A program made the translations under genes and the position numbers. The notes under the pieces are model-generated. The model ran no database searches. It was not told the origin of the DNA and saw only the letters and a program-made list of their open reading frames with translations. Source: Aureispira anguillae (GTDB lineage Bacteria; Bacteroidota; Bacteroidia; Chitinophagales; Saprospiraceae). Taken from it: DNA of 64,000 bases. Numbering within the stretch: position 1 is the first letter of the stretch; the number at the start of each line of letters is the position of its first letter. Below, piece by piece: positions 52,770-63,157 of the stretch. Location of the stretch: the NCBI RefSeq assembly GCF_026000115.1, contig NZ_AP026869.1:23091-87090 (forward strand). Direction: 5' to 3'.

Positions 52770-55700
52770 ATGATTATGATTTTGTCAATTGCACTACTCA
52801 TTGGGTATTTATTAACGAGGCAAAAGGGCTTTTATCTTGCTGCTCAGTTAATTCCAATTAGTATCTTTTTCTCGTGGAGTAGCATGGTTAATGCTCAAAA
52901 TTCCTGTTCACTCCCTTCTTCACCGCTTAGCACGCCAACTATTTATACTGTGACGGTAGCTAATTGTACGACACTTGTTGTTAGAGTATACACGAATGTA
53001 ACGACTTCTCCTAAATCTTTGCGTTTTCAAGTATTCACAGGAGGTAATTATAATAACGTTACTGGAGTTTATTGCAATCTCTCAAATATGAATTATACGG
53101 GATCGATTTCTGGAGGTTATTTGTATCATAATAGTAATAAGACGGCTATTTATGGAACCAATTATTACGTTTTGACTTTGGCCAACCCATTACCATCTGG
53201 AACCACTTACGTTATCGCAAGAGTTGGTACTACCTCCAACCATTCTAGATATACCGCTAGAAAATCGTTTTATGTTACCCCAACGTCGATATATAGTCAG
53301 CCGTCGAATGTTAGTGTATGTTTGGGACAAGTTGCCAGCTTTACTGTAGGAGCAAACGGAATGAGTTTGCAATATCAATGGCAGATTAAGTCTGGATCCA
53401 ATTGGTATAATATCTCAGGAGCGACTTCTTCTACTTATTCCTTTACTCCTGGAACAACAGGAACATTTTATATTCGTTGTAAAGTAGAAGGAAAAGGAAC
53501 TTGTTATCCGCGTTATACCTACCAAAGAACCTTAACGGTTTTAAATTCATTGTCTCCGCCTTCTTATGTTAGCGCTTCTGACGGAACCTACTGTAATCGA
53601 GTCTATGTAACTTGGGGGTATGTGAGTGGTGCTACTTCTTATACTGTTCGTAGAAATGGCAGCGTTGTAGCAACAGTTTCTGGTACATCTTGGTCTGATT
53701 ATTCAGCAAGCACAAGCTCTACTCCTTATGAAGTGAGAGCAAATAATAGTTCTTGCTCTTCGTCCTATAGAAGTAACAATGGATACAAAGGAAGCCCTCC
53801 TATCATTACTTCCCATCCCGCTTCTAAGACGATTTGTTCAGGAGCTCCTGTCGCCTCTTTTACCTGTAATGTAAGTAATGGATCAGGAGTCTGGACGTTT
53901 AATGGCAATAGTTTAGGTGTGACGTCGAATACCCTGACTATAAATAATCCAACCCAAGCCAATCAGGGAACGTATGTATACCAGGTATCAAATTCTTGCG
54001 GCACAGTAACATCCAATTCAGCCACTTTAACCATCATCTCAACCCCAGATCCATCCTATACTGTCGCTGGATTAGCAAAAGTCGGTCAAACGATTACATT
54101 GCAACCTGTATCTACAGGAAATCACAATTGGCAAGCAACTTCTCCGTCGGGAACGGTGTCTAATACAACTAGTGCGAGTCCTACATTCTTAGCAACAGAA
54201 AGAGGGACCTTCGAAATTATTCACTCGGTAGGTAACCTGGGATGTACGGCCTCTATTACTACTCATTTGAATATTTATCCAGATTATACTAACCCTAGAC
54301 CCGTAGAAATGTCGCGTAATGTTTCATATGTTGCTGATCCTGTTAATTCGGCTACAGGTGAGTTTAAGTATCAGCACAATTTGATGGAGGTGTCTGCCTT
54401 GAATTCGGAACTCAATCTTGATATTTATTATTCATCGAAACATCTGAATAATCAGTCTATGGGGTATGGATGGACGCATTCGTGGGACACTAAACTAGAA
54501 AAAATCCATTCGCCTACAGGAGATATGTACATTGAGTTTGCCAATGGCAATAGAATTTATTTTACAGAGTATGGTGGTTCTTCCCCTAAAATATTGCCTT
54601 CGTATGCTGGCGCATTGGACACCTTAATCAAGAATGGTAGCGGAAACTATTTGCTGGAAAGACAGTCTGGAGAAACCTATTTTTTTGCTAGCGATGGTAA
54701 ATTGTTAAGTGTCACAGATTTGAATGGAAATGTATTTTCTTTGGTGTATACAGGCAATAATTTGGCAAGCGTTACCGCTCCAGGAGGGCGAGTCCTTAAT
54801 TTTAATTATAACGGTTCTGGAAAACTATTGTCTGTTAACAACCAATTAGGTCATTCCGTTAGCTTCACTTATTCAAATGACAACCTTATTCAAGTGAGGA
54901 ACACGAGAAGCAATAACTTCAATTATACCTATGATGCTAATCATCGTTTACTGGAAATTGAGGACCCTAGAAGCATTGATTTTATCAAAAACACTTATGA
55001 TGCTCAAGGACGAGTAACCAAACAGATAATGGCAGATGGTGGAGAGTGGAATCTTAGCTATGATACGCCTGTTCTAAGAGCAACTACGGTTACGAATCCG
55101 TTAGGAAACAGTAGAGTTTACTATTATGATGCGAATTGGAATTTGATTGAAGAAGTGGATGAACTCGGATATTCTCAACAGATGAAATATAATAAAAACC
55201 ATTTGTTGGCAGTTTATTATAACCAAAAGGGAGACTCCATACAATTGGACTATGATTCAAAAGGTAACTTAGTGAATTCTTTGAGTTCAATGGGTAAACA
55301 AGTTCAAAGCAGCTTTACTTCCCTGAACCGACCAAGTAATATTATTAATAATCTAGGGTTTACAACAGGGCTTAGCTATGATGCTAATGGTAATTTGACA
55401 ACTGTTAATTTGCCTAATACCGGTCAAATTACCTTGACACGAAATTCCAATGGATCGATCTCGACAGTAACCGATGCAGAAGGCAGAAGTTTGACTTATA
55501 ACTATTCGCTCCAAGGAGACATTACACTGATTAATACTACTACAGGTAATATCAGCATAAGCTATGATGCCATTGGTAGGGTAGTGTCCATCACAGATCG
55601 AAATACTAGAACGACCAATTACACCTATGACAACTATGGAAATATTCTTAGAATAACTAGCCCATCTGGGCTTTATACAGAATTTGCTTATGATGCCAAT

Positions 55701-58211
55701 GGCAACTTGATTTCTGTAAGAGATAGGGCTGGTCTCTATACCTACTATACCTATGATAATAAGGACCAAGTTGTTTCTGTAACGGATCCAATGAGTAGAA
55801 CAGTTTCCATTTCAAGGAATCTATATGATCAAATTACGCGTATTGATTATCCTGGCGGCGGATATATAGAATATACCTATACTGCTCGTGGCAATGTTGC
55901 AACTTCCACTACTATTAATGGAACCGTAACCAATACTTATAGTTCAAGAGGTCTTTTAACTGGGACAGACTTCCCCAATGGTTATAACTTGTCTTATGCT
56001 TATGATAAGGATGGTTATTTGATTGCTTATAGTGATAATTTAGGCAAAGTCGATTCTCTGATTAGAGATCAATTGGGGCGTGTTTATAAAACTAAGAATG
56101 CGGCTGGTACGGAAACTACTTTTACGTTGAATGAGATGGGAAAATTGACAAGTGTTTCTCATGCTGGTCTTGCTAATAGCACGTATAATGTCAACTTGAA
56201 TGGTGAAGTCTTAGATATTACGAATCCCAATACTAATACGACTACGAATGGCTTAGATTCAATGACAGGAGAAGTTACAAGTATAACAGATCCACTAGGA
56301 AATGCAACGAATATTACTTATGACAATATCGGGAATCCAGTTACAATTACTTTTGCTAATGGAGTGGTCGAAACGCGTGCATACAATTTAGATAACTACC
56401 TAACAAGCCGTAGCTGGACGAATGGATTTTATGAAAACTATACTTTAGATGCCAACGGAGCCATCCTCTCAATTACAACTCCTGACGGGACGATGAGTTT
56501 TGCAATGAACGCCAATTATGAAACAACTTCTATCTCTGACCAAAATGGCTATACAGTTAATTATAGCATAAATGATTTAGGATTGCCTGATACTTTGGAT
56601 ATCAATGGGCAGACCATCAGTAAAACCTATAACAGCCTTGGTCAAGAACAGACAACACAAGATGCAGACAATGATGTTTATACGACAACACAAGATGCAG
56701 CGGGTTTTCCAAATCAATTTGATTTTCCAAATGGTATTAAGAAGCATTTTGAATATAGAATGGATGGTTTCTTAGCAAGCCTGGTATATGAAGATAACAA
56801 TGGAGATACCCTGTTTTACCAACATTTTAATAGAGCCGTCCTAGGGAATGTATTAGATGAATTTAAGCCTTCTGCATTCATCTATAGTCCTTCGGGGACT
56901 TTATCAGAATCATATACTTATCTCGCGAACGATGCTCAGAGCAATGGCGTATACACTTCGGATGCTTTAGGTCGTTTATTGACCTTTCCTGATGGGCTAG
57001 GATCGATGGTTACAGCGACCTATGATTCCAAAAACCGAATGGTTTCTATGCAGATTGGTTCAAGAGCCATTCAAAATGTTTATGATGCAGGAAACTTCTT
57101 GGTGAAACAAGTCGATAATGGTGTTACTAAACATTATATCTGGAACTATGCTTATGCCTTGCCTAGAATTGTTGCAGAGGCAGATTCTGCGGGTACTCTT
57201 TTGGCAAGTTACGTTTGGGCCAATGGTTTGTTGGTAAGTCGCAAAGATGAAATGACCGGGCAGAAGCTATTCTATCTTAGCGATGCTCTTGGGAATGTAG
57301 TTGCATTAACCGATACCAACGGCGTTATAACAGATACTTATGTATATGGAAATGATGGTGAAGATATGCAACATACAGGAAGCACTCAACAGCCTTTTAC
57401 ATGGAGAGGTGCTTTTGGAGTGTTGCATCAGTTTGGAAATATCTACTACGTTCGCCAGCGTTGGCATGACGCTTCTTCTGGGCGTTTCCTCTCTCAAGAT
57501 CCTTATCCTTGGAATCCTACAAATAATCAAACCATGAACCGATATGTTTATGGCTTGAATAATCCTTTGGTTTTTGTGGATGTTAATGGTTTGTATAGCG
57601 AAGAAGTAGAAGAGAAAGTACATAGCGCCGCTGGAGTGTCAATAAAGGAGCTGCAATACGCAGCGAATAATCCAGTTAATGCATCAATAGCAGACTATTT
57701 AAGACATCAAGCTATTAAGATTTCATTGTTAGGAGGGGTATTAGAATATAATTATTCCTTTACCAAAGAAGAAGCTGGTTATTATATGCTTCGACAAGTG
57801 AATGCTATGCGTCATGCTGTTTGGCAAGGTCTTATTACAATGAGTAGAGGAAAAGAAGTAGCGTTGGAGGTTGGTAATGTCCATGAATCTTTTCCTGAAA
57901 GTGAAGCAGATTTAAGTCAGAGAGTTTTTTACAATATTCATGATGCAGATAGGACTGTTGATTTCTTGAATAATCAAATAGGAAGAAATATAGCGAGCAA
58001 TTATGCTGCTAGTTGTAGTAGATGTGAGAGTCGTTATATACCACTGTTAATTTTATGGGAATATTACAAAGAAGGTTTATGGGTAGGAAATGTAGTGCGT
58101 AATTCTAAAGGAGATGTTATAAAAGTATCGATTTATCAAGAAAAATTACCTAAAGAACAATTAATAAGATTTTTTCACTCGCTAGATAATAAATTCAAAT
58201 ATGTGCGTTAA
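52770..58211 (+). CDS. RHS-repeat polymorphic toxin, complete
   Basis: 1813 residues. Membrane/signal N-terminus (MIMILSIALLIGYLLTRQ, then FFSWSSMVNAQN). Ig/fibronectin-like modules follow to ~510, then a DUF6531-type entry (DPVNSATGEFKYQHNLMEVS, GWTHSWDTKLE), YD repeats ~640-1540 and the RHS core (YYVRQRWHDASSGRFLSQDP, YVYGLNNPLVFVDVNGL). The ~210-residue tip contains NAMRHAVWQGLITMSRGKEV, NVHESFPESEADLSQR and DADRTVDFLNNQIGR, a pattern (RHAxW...HE...D...NNxxG) I associate with uncharacterised C-terminal domains of other RHS proteins. Toxic activity is unproven. The stop overlaps the next gene by 11 bases. Confidence 0.85.
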   Translation: MIMILSIALLIGYLLTRQKGFYLAAQLIPISIFFSWSSMVNAQNSCSLPSSPLSTPTIYTVTVANCTTLVVRVYTNVTTSPKSLRFQVFTGGNYNNVTGVYCNLSNMNYTGSISGGYLYHNSNKTAIYGTNYYVLTLANPLPSGTTYVIARVGTTSNHSRYTARKSFYVTPTSIYSQPSNVSVCLGQVASFTVGANGMSLQYQWQIKSGSNWYNISGATSSTYSFTPGTTGTFYIRCKVEGKGTCYPRYTYQRTLTVLNSLSPPSYVSASDGTYCNRVYVTWGYVSGATSYTVRRNGSVVATVSGTSWSDYSASTSSTPYEVRANNSSCSSSYRSNNGYKGSPPIITSHPASKTICSGAPVASFTCNVSNGSGVWTFNGNSLGVTSNTLTINNPTQANQGTYVYQVSNSCGTVTSNSATLTIISTPDPSYTVAGLAKVGQTITLQPVSTGNHNWQATSPSGTVSNTTSASPTFLATERGTFEIIHSVGNLGCTASITTHLNIYPDYTNPRPVEMSRNVSYVADPVNSATGEFKYQHNLMEVSALNSELNLDIYYSSKHLNNQSMGYGWTHSWDTKLEKIHSPTGDMYIEFANGNRIYFTEYGGSSPKILPSYAGALDTLIKNGSGNYLLERQSGETYFFASDGKLLSVTDLNGNVFSLVYTGNNLASVTAPGGRVLNFNYNGSGKLLSVNNQLGHSVSFTYSNDNLIQVRNTRSNNFNYTYDANHRLLEIEDPRSIDFIKNTYDAQGRVTKQIMADGGEWNLSYDTPVLRATTVTNPLGNSRVYYYDANWNLIEEVDELGYSQQMKYNKNHLLAVYYNQKGDSIQLDYDSKGNLVNSLSSMGKQVQSSFTSLNRPSNIINNLGFTTGLSYDANGNLTTVNLPNTGQITLTRNSNGSISTVTDAEGRSLTYNYSLQGDITLINTTTGNISISYDAIGRVVSITDRNTRTTNYTYDNYGNILRITSPSGLYTEFAYDANGNLISVRDRAGLYTYYTYDNKDQVVSVTDPMSRTVSISRNLYDQITRIDYPGGGYIEYTYTARGNVATSTTINGTVTNTYSSRGLLTGTDFPNGYNLSYAYDKDGYLIAYSDNLGKVDSLIRDQLGRVYKTKNAAGTETTFTLNEMGKLTSVSHAGLANSTYNVNLNGEVLDITNPNTNTTTNGLDSMTGEVTSITDPLGNATNITYDNIGNPVTITFANGVVETRAYNLDNYLTSRSWTNGFYENYTLDANGAILSITTPDGTMSFAMNANYETTSISDQNGYTVNYSINDLGLPDTLDINGQTISKTYNSLGQEQTTQDADNDVYTTTQDAAGFPNQFDFPNGIKKHFEYRMDGFLASLVYEDNNGDTLFYQHFNRAVLGNVLDEFKPSAFIYSPSGTLSESYTYLANDAQSNGVYTSDALGRLLTFPDGLGSMVTATYDSKNRMVSMQIGSRAIQNVYDAGNFLVKQVDNGVTKHYIWNYAYALPRIVAEADSAGTLLASYVWANGLLVSRKDEMTGQKLFYLSDALGNVVALTDTNGVITDTYVYGNDGEDMQHTGSTQQPFTWRGAFGVLHQFGNIYYVRQRWHDASSGRFLSQDPYPWNPTNNQTMNRYVYGLNNPLVFVDVNGLYSEEVEEKVHSAAGVSIKELQYAANNPVNASIADYLRHQAIKISLLGGVLEYNYSFTKEEAGYYMLRQVNAMRHAVWQGLITMSRGKEVALEVGNVHESFPESEADLSQRVFYNIHDADRTVDFLNNQIGRNIASNYAASCSRCESRYIPLLILWEYYKEGLWVGNVVRNSKGDVIKVSIYQEKLPKEQLIRFFHSLDNKFKYVR

Positions 58212-58971
58212 ACTTTTTTTGAAGATAGTTATAGGATTAGCTTTTTTGTTTACGATTGATAATTCACTGTTGGGGCAATCAAATACAATTGTATACACCT
58301 ACGATATGCTAAACCGAGTAACAAGAATAGAATATCCTAATGGAAATATTATTGAATACAGCTATCAACCCAATGGGAATCGTATTACCAAAACAAGGTT
58401 CCCTCTACTGCCAATTGAGTTGTTTGAATTCGAGGCAGAGAAAGGAATAGAATATTTGACCATCAACACCTACTGGGTGACCAAGACAGAATTAAATGGC
58501 AGTCATTTTGAGGTGGAGTGGAGCAAAAACGGAGGAGCCACTTTTTCTAAAGTAGGAGAGGTCAAAGCCGTGGGGAATTCTACGAGTCAACAGGCTTATA
58601 GTTTCTTACACGAAAACCCAATTATTGGGCACAATTATTATCGACTGAAATGTGTAGACCTTGACGGAAGCTTCTCCTACTCCAAAATTAGAGTAGTAGA
58701 ACTGTTGGGGAACCACGTTAATCCGATTATTGTCTTCCCTAATCCTACTAAGGATGTGGTGACCATTCAATGCACAGCATTGACTACAGATGCTCAATTA
58801 GAATTAATGGATGAATCAGGCAAATTGATTTCTATTCGAACAATGCCCAAAGGAAGTACTACCCAAAAACTTAGTTTGGAAGAGCTACCTACGGGTATTT
58901 ATTTATTGAGATTGATTATCAATATTGAAGATGAAGCGGTCCATACCTTTAAGGTGGAAAAAGTAAATTAA
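58201..58971 (+). CDS. secreted YD-stub protein with T9SS sorting domain
   Basis: 256 residues: signal peptide (LKIVIGLAFLFTIDNSLLGQ), one and a half YD repeats (YTYDMLNRVTRIEYPNG, YSYQPNGNRITKTR), and a beta domain with WSKNGGATFSKVGEVKAVG and YYRLKCVDLDGSFSYS. A type A T9SS sorting domain ends it (VFPNPTKDVVTIQC, ending HTFKVEKV). It overlaps the RHS toxin gene by 11 bases, the position of an immunity gene, but the content is that of an exported protein. It could be an export adaptor or a periplasmic/surface-acting partner. Role inferred only. Confidence 0.75.
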   Translation: MCVKLFLKIVIGLAFLFTIDNSLLGQSNTIVYTYDMLNRVTRIEYPNGNIIEYSYQPNGNRITKTRFPLLPIELFEFEAEKGIEYLTINTYWVTKTELNGSHFEVEWSKNGGATFSKVGEVKAVGNSTSQQAYSFLHENPIIGHNYYRLKCVDLDGSFSYSKIRVVELLGNHVNPIIVFPNPTKDVVTIQCTALTTDAQLELMDESGKLISIRTMPKGSTTQKLSLEELPTGIYLLRLIINIEDEAVHTFKVEKVN

Positions 58972-58979
58972 ACATGCTC

Positions 58980-59849
58980 TTAATTCAATGCAAAGGAAGT
59001 TGCCTCAATCACAGCAATGGTTTGGGGCAGCTTTTCTGCTGTTTTTCTATAAGACTGATCTTGACAAATTAATTGACTCATAGCATCTCCGCAGAGCATC
59101 ATTATTTTCGAAGCGCCACAAGACATGAGCGTTTGATAAGCTTCCTTTTCTGTACAATGACCATGATATATTAGAATACTTTCGTGGATGCCATCGCCCC
59201 TAGAAGAGCCTTTTAGCGGGCTGTCTTTGATTGCAATGTAAGTTCTACCGACCCTTCTGCTCCCCCAACCATCTTTATTGCAGAGAGGTTCTAGACCTAC
59301 TAAGACATTGGGAGAACGCGGTAATTGATTGCTGACATCATTATACTGGGTTGAATTGGAATTATACGGTTTTAGGACTGCACTTTTTCGATTAAGTATC
59401 AACATCATTTTATTGTATTTGTTATCGCCAAAACCACAGCTTTCGATTTTAGAATTGATTTTAATAGGAAAGGGAAGCCTCGCGGTGGTCTCCGTAAACC
59501 AACCGAAAAAAGCACCACTAGAGAGTGAAAATATACCAGGATATTGCCTTTTTACCCGTTTCCAAATATCAGAGAGGTCCTTTCGTTGGAAGGTTGGGTC
59601 AGGTAAATGGTGTTGACCGTCGATTTTATTTTCCAATATAAGGAGCACCTTCGCCCCAGCACTTAAATCAATACTTTGAAGCCATTCTTTTTTGCCATAC
59701 TTGTCAGTACGTTTGTACAGTTTCACCGCATTACCGCGTTGTTCCAATTTAAAACTAGAAGGGATGGAGTATTGGGGATAGTAGTTTAATGAGAGTAAGA
59801 ATAACAACAGATTACTCAAAATTATAAGCTGAAACTGTTTCAAAATCAT
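58980..59849 (-). CDS. second phosphodiester-glycosidase-like (NAGPA/DUF2233) protein
   Basis: 289 residues with a hydrophobic N-terminus. Same core as 48713-50251: VKLYKRTDKYGKKEW, IFSLSSGAFFGWFTETTARL, RVGRTYIAIKDS, LMSCGASKIMMLCGDAMSQL in the place of the usual DGGxS segment. It lacks a T9SS sorting domain. The Gly-Gly of the family motif is replaced by Gly-Asp, so activity is uncertain. Convergent with the YD-stub gene, 8 bases apart. Confidence 0.65.
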   Translation of the reverse strand: MILKQFQLIILSNLLLFLLSLNYYPQYSIPSSFKLEQRGNAVKLYKRTDKYGKKEWLQSIDLSAGAKVLLILENKIDGQHHLPDPTFQRKDLSDIWKRVKRQYPGIFSLSSGAFFGWFTETTARLPFPIKINSKIESCGFGDNKYNKMMLILNRKSAVLKPYNSNSTQYNDVSNQLPRSPNVLVGLEPLCNKDGWGSRRVGRTYIAIKDSPLKGSSRGDGIHESILIYHGHCTEKEAYQTLMSCGASKIMMLCGDAMSQLICQDQSYRKTAEKLPQTIAVIEATSFALN

Positions 59850-59887
59850 ATGATATAATTATTTTTACTATTAAATATCTTTGTAAT

Positions 59888-60712
59888 ATGAATAAAAAGT
59901 ATAAAATCCTATTGTTAGAAGATGATCCTTATGTCTCTAGTAATTTAGAAGAAGAGTTAGAGGAGTTAAATTTTGAGGTCCTTAGTGTTTTTAATAAACA
60001 AGATGCGTTTATCAAATTAAATGCAATCAAATTTGACTTAGCAATTCTGGATATTAGGATTGGGAATGATTATGAGGCAGGAATAGAAGTTGCCTCATAT
60101 ATAAAAGACCATATACAAATTCCCTTTATTTATCTTACATCTAATAATGACGGTCGGATTAAAGAAGCTGCTTTTGTTGCAGAGCCTAATAGCTACCTCC
60201 CCAAACCTTATGATATCAGAGTTCTATTGCCAATAATAGAATTAGCCTTTTTTAACTATTCCAAACAAGGCAACTTTAGAGCCTTTCCTAAACCGTTAAC
60301 GGACTCTATTTTTATAAAAAAGAATAAGCTCATACCTATTGAAAATGAAAAGTTTAAGCTAGTTGAAGATAAGGGTAATTTTGGTAAATCGAAAATAATG
60401 CAAGGCGATATTGTTTGGATCCGATCTAGCAAAAACAGAGTTTTTTTGAAGACTATAAACCAGAGCATAAATCGTTTTGGTCATGTGCCGGTTGAAGAAC
60501 AAGATTGTTATTGCTTATCAACAACACTCAAAAAGTTTGAATCATTTGTAAACCCATGGTTTATAAAACGGGCTAGTAATGCTGCATTGATTAATTTGAA
60601 TTATGTAGAGAACATTATCGACCAAGCACAGATAATTATGAGTGACAAAAGCATCATAAGAGTAACGAATAAAAAATTGTTGGATTATTTCAATATAACA
60701 AAGGCAAAATAA
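59888..60712 (+). CDS. LytTR-family response regulator
   Basis: 274 residues. Receiver domain with EDD acidic pocket, phospho-acceptor Asp55 (LAILDIRIG), Thr in YLTSNN and Lys in YLPKPYD. After a ~45-residue linker there is a LytTR DNA-binding domain (GDIVWIRSSKNRVFLKT, LSTTLKKFESFV, NPWFIKRASNAALINLNYVE). It would be phosphorylated by the adjacent kinase and control transcription; targets unknown. The kinase ATG follows its stop directly (TAAATG). Confidence 0.92.
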   Translation: MNKKYKILLLEDDPYVSSNLEEELEELNFEVLSVFNKQDAFIKLNAIKFDLAILDIRIGNDYEAGIEVASYIKDHIQIPFIYLTSNNDGRIKEAAFVAEPNSYLPKPYDIRVLLPIIELAFFNYSKQGNFRAFPKPLTDSIFIKKNKLIPIENEKFKLVEDKGNFGKSKIMQGDIVWIRSSKNRVFLKTINQSINRFGHVPVEEQDCYCLSTTLKKFESFVNPWFIKRASNAALINLNYVENIIDQAQIIMSDKSIIRVTNKKLLDYFNITKAK

Positions 60713-63034
60713 ATGAAGGATAATTATAGTTGGTTGGTCGTTATTCTGCTTGTAATACAGTGTATTACTGCTGATGCACAATTCTGTGGAGGGAACATTT
60801 TCACCTTGGCAGAACCTCAAATTATATATCCCAATAAGTCCTTATCTGTCGATAAGGAAAATGTTTTTGTTCTAGTAGAAAATAGGGATAGTGCTGCTTG
60901 GGCAATACGCCTGCAGGTATCTAATGATACTTCTAAATATCCTTTCACTCCAATTAATGGTTTCATTTGTAATGAAAACGACTGGAATTATACCAATGAA
61001 ACAGTTTTGTACAATCAATCAGATGTTTTTCGAAAAGGAAAACCTGAGCATATCATTCCTTTAAACTTATCACAGTCAGGAGCCTATTTTTTTACTTGCA
61101 GAGCTGGGCGGAGTGCTAGAAGTTCTGCTTATGCTCCGCCTGTCAGGATAAATGTAAACCTACCTACTATAGCAATAGATAAAATAAAAGAGGAAGGCAA
61201 CTATTTAATTCAACAATTAAATCATAAAAAACTCTTTAGCCTCTTAGGACAAGAAACAGGATCTATTGCACCCAAAGAACTCTCTGTTGAGGAAAAATGG
61301 GACTATTATCAATCAAGAATTGAAGACAAAGAGTTGAATGCTTGGTTATTGTATTATATTGGTCATTATTATTGGGAAAGGAACTACTTAGATTTTGGTT
61401 TGTCTTGTTTTCGTCAGCTCGTTAATACATCCTCGATTGAGGACAAAGGCTTTCTTAAGTTTAATCAACATCTGATTCATAGATTAGTGGATGTAGATGC
61501 TTTAAGTCTATCTCCAATCAGCCCATCTTTCTTAAAAACGCAAGATGATTCAGAACAAAGTTATTATAGGGCTTTGGACTTGTTCAACAGAGCATCATTG
61601 GATTCAGCTAGAGCAAATTTAGGTGCTTATGCTGATGTAAGAGCAAATTCGAAACAGTTACTAGATGTTTATTATTATTTGTTTCAAATTGCCCAAAAAG
61701 AAAATAATTATGCGGAGCAGGAAGAGGCTTTAAGTCAAGGATTTGAATTTGCTCAACGACAAGGGACCGACAATGCAGTAGGAAGTTTTGCTTATCATTT
61801 AGGCTGTTTTTATAAAGACAATAGCGATATTTTTTCAGCCCGAGAGTATCTAGATACAGCTCGGCTACGTTTTTTGGAGTCAGGCAATGCTTATGGGCTG
61901 AGCCAAGCTTATTATCAATTAGGTTTGCTCTTTGCAGAACAAGGTTCAACGGACTTTGCAATAGACTATTTAGATAATGCAAAACAAATGGCTTCGTTTC
62001 AAGGGAATTTACCTCTGCAGATTAAAATTTATCAAGAGCTTATTACTAACTTTTTTTCAATCCAGGATTGTGAGAATGCAGAAGATTATTCAGCGGAATT
62101 GCAAATTTTAGAGGATTCATTGCTCTCTGTTCAAGGTCGAGAAGCTGAATTTATTGCTCGTATTAGCTTGGTAGAAGAAGCAAACACTAGAGCTCAATTG
62201 GAGATAGAAAAAACGCGTGAAAGTGTATTTTACTGGTTAGTGTTATCAATCATTCTAATTGGCTTTGTACTTATTCTGACTACCGTATTAGTTCGTTTAT
62301 ACAAACAAAAAAACATCTTAAAGGAAAAAGAAGAGGCATTACAACAAGCTTACGGAAAAGTAACTGGATTAAACCACCTACTCAAAGAAGTTTATGCAGA
62401 ATCTATTCATCGTATTAAAAATTACTTTTCAGTCTTAGGGGCGCTAATTAATAGAGAACTGCGCAAAGGAAAAAAGAATTACGAAGAAAAAAAAGGAAGC
62501 CCAAAGGATAGATTCCTACATCAGTTACAACAGAAAATCTTTATTTTTAATAATATTAATGAAGCTTTAAGTGGTCTTTCAGCCCAAGATTTAGAAGAGG
62601 CAAAAGTCAATGTGGCAGATATTTTAAAAAAATTAATTAAGAATTTTCAATTAAATGAACCATCCATCAATTTCCAGTTAGACATTCTAGAGCATCTAGA
62701 GATGGATTATCGTACTGCAGAAATTATTTGTCTAATTGCCCATGAAGGAATTATGAATGCCATAAAACATGCTTTTAATCCAGATATAAAAACTCCTACG
62801 ATTAATTTGAGCTGCATTCAAGACCAAGAAGCACCCTTTTTTTACAATTTGATCATAGAAGATAATGGAAAAGGAATAACTCAAGAAGTTAAAAAAAGTG
62901 GAGGTCTAAAACGTATTGAAACTTTTGTATCGCTACTAGAAGGTGAGTTCTTGGTAGTAAAAAAGCCCACAAAAGGAACAATATTAAGGATTAAATTTTT
63001 GCTGAATAAAGAGAAAGGAATAACCTCTAATTAG
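60713..63034 (+). CDS. membrane sensor histidine kinase with TPR-type sensor region
   Basis: 773 residues. Signal peptide (LVVILLVIQCITADAQ), extracytoplasmic beta domain (to ~160), TPR-like helices (~280-470: FDLFNRASLDSARANLGAY-type pairs, AYYQLGLLFAEQGSTDFAID), one transmembrane helix near 505-528, and a coiled coil. The HisKA_2-type H-box follows (HRIKNYFSVLGALINREL, His566), then HATPase with N-box HEGIMNAIKHAFNP and G-box EDNGKGI, then GGLKRIETF. It phosphorylates the LytTR regulator encoded just upstream, with which it is translationally coupled. Signal not known. Confidence 0.9.
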   Translation: MKDNYSWLVVILLVIQCITADAQFCGGNIFTLAEPQIIYPNKSLSVDKENVFVLVENRDSAAWAIRLQVSNDTSKYPFTPINGFICNENDWNYTNETVLYNQSDVFRKGKPEHIIPLNLSQSGAYFFTCRAGRSARSSAYAPPVRINVNLPTIAIDKIKEEGNYLIQQLNHKKLFSLLGQETGSIAPKELSVEEKWDYYQSRIEDKELNAWLLYYIGHYYWERNYLDFGLSCFRQLVNTSSIEDKGFLKFNQHLIHRLVDVDALSLSPISPSFLKTQDDSEQSYYRALDLFNRASLDSARANLGAYADVRANSKQLLDVYYYLFQIAQKENNYAEQEEALSQGFEFAQRQGTDNAVGSFAYHLGCFYKDNSDIFSAREYLDTARLRFLESGNAYGLSQAYYQLGLLFAEQGSTDFAIDYLDNAKQMASFQGNLPLQIKIYQELITNFFSIQDCENAEDYSAELQILEDSLLSVQGREAEFIARISLVEEANTRAQLEIEKTRESVFYWLVLSIILIGFVLILTTVLVRLYKQKNILKEKEEALQQAYGKVTGLNHLLKEVYAESIHRIKNYFSVLGALINRELRKGKKNYEEKKGSPKDRFLHQLQQKIFIFNNINEALSGLSAQDLEEAKVNVADILKKLIKNFQLNEPSINFQLDILEHLEMDYRTAEIICLIAHEGIMNAIKHAFNPDIKTPTINLSCIQDQEAPFFYNLIIEDNGKGITQEVKKSGGLKRIETFVSLLEGEFLVVKKPTKGTILRIKFLLNKEKGITSN

Positions 63035-63157
63035 CATAATGTAAATTATAAACTCTTGTTTTGGATGCTTGTCATTTTTTTATAAGATATGGCAATTATA
63101 GCTACAAAATTCCCTGTTGGTGTTATGCAAGTTGTTGTAAATTAATGAGTATTTATG

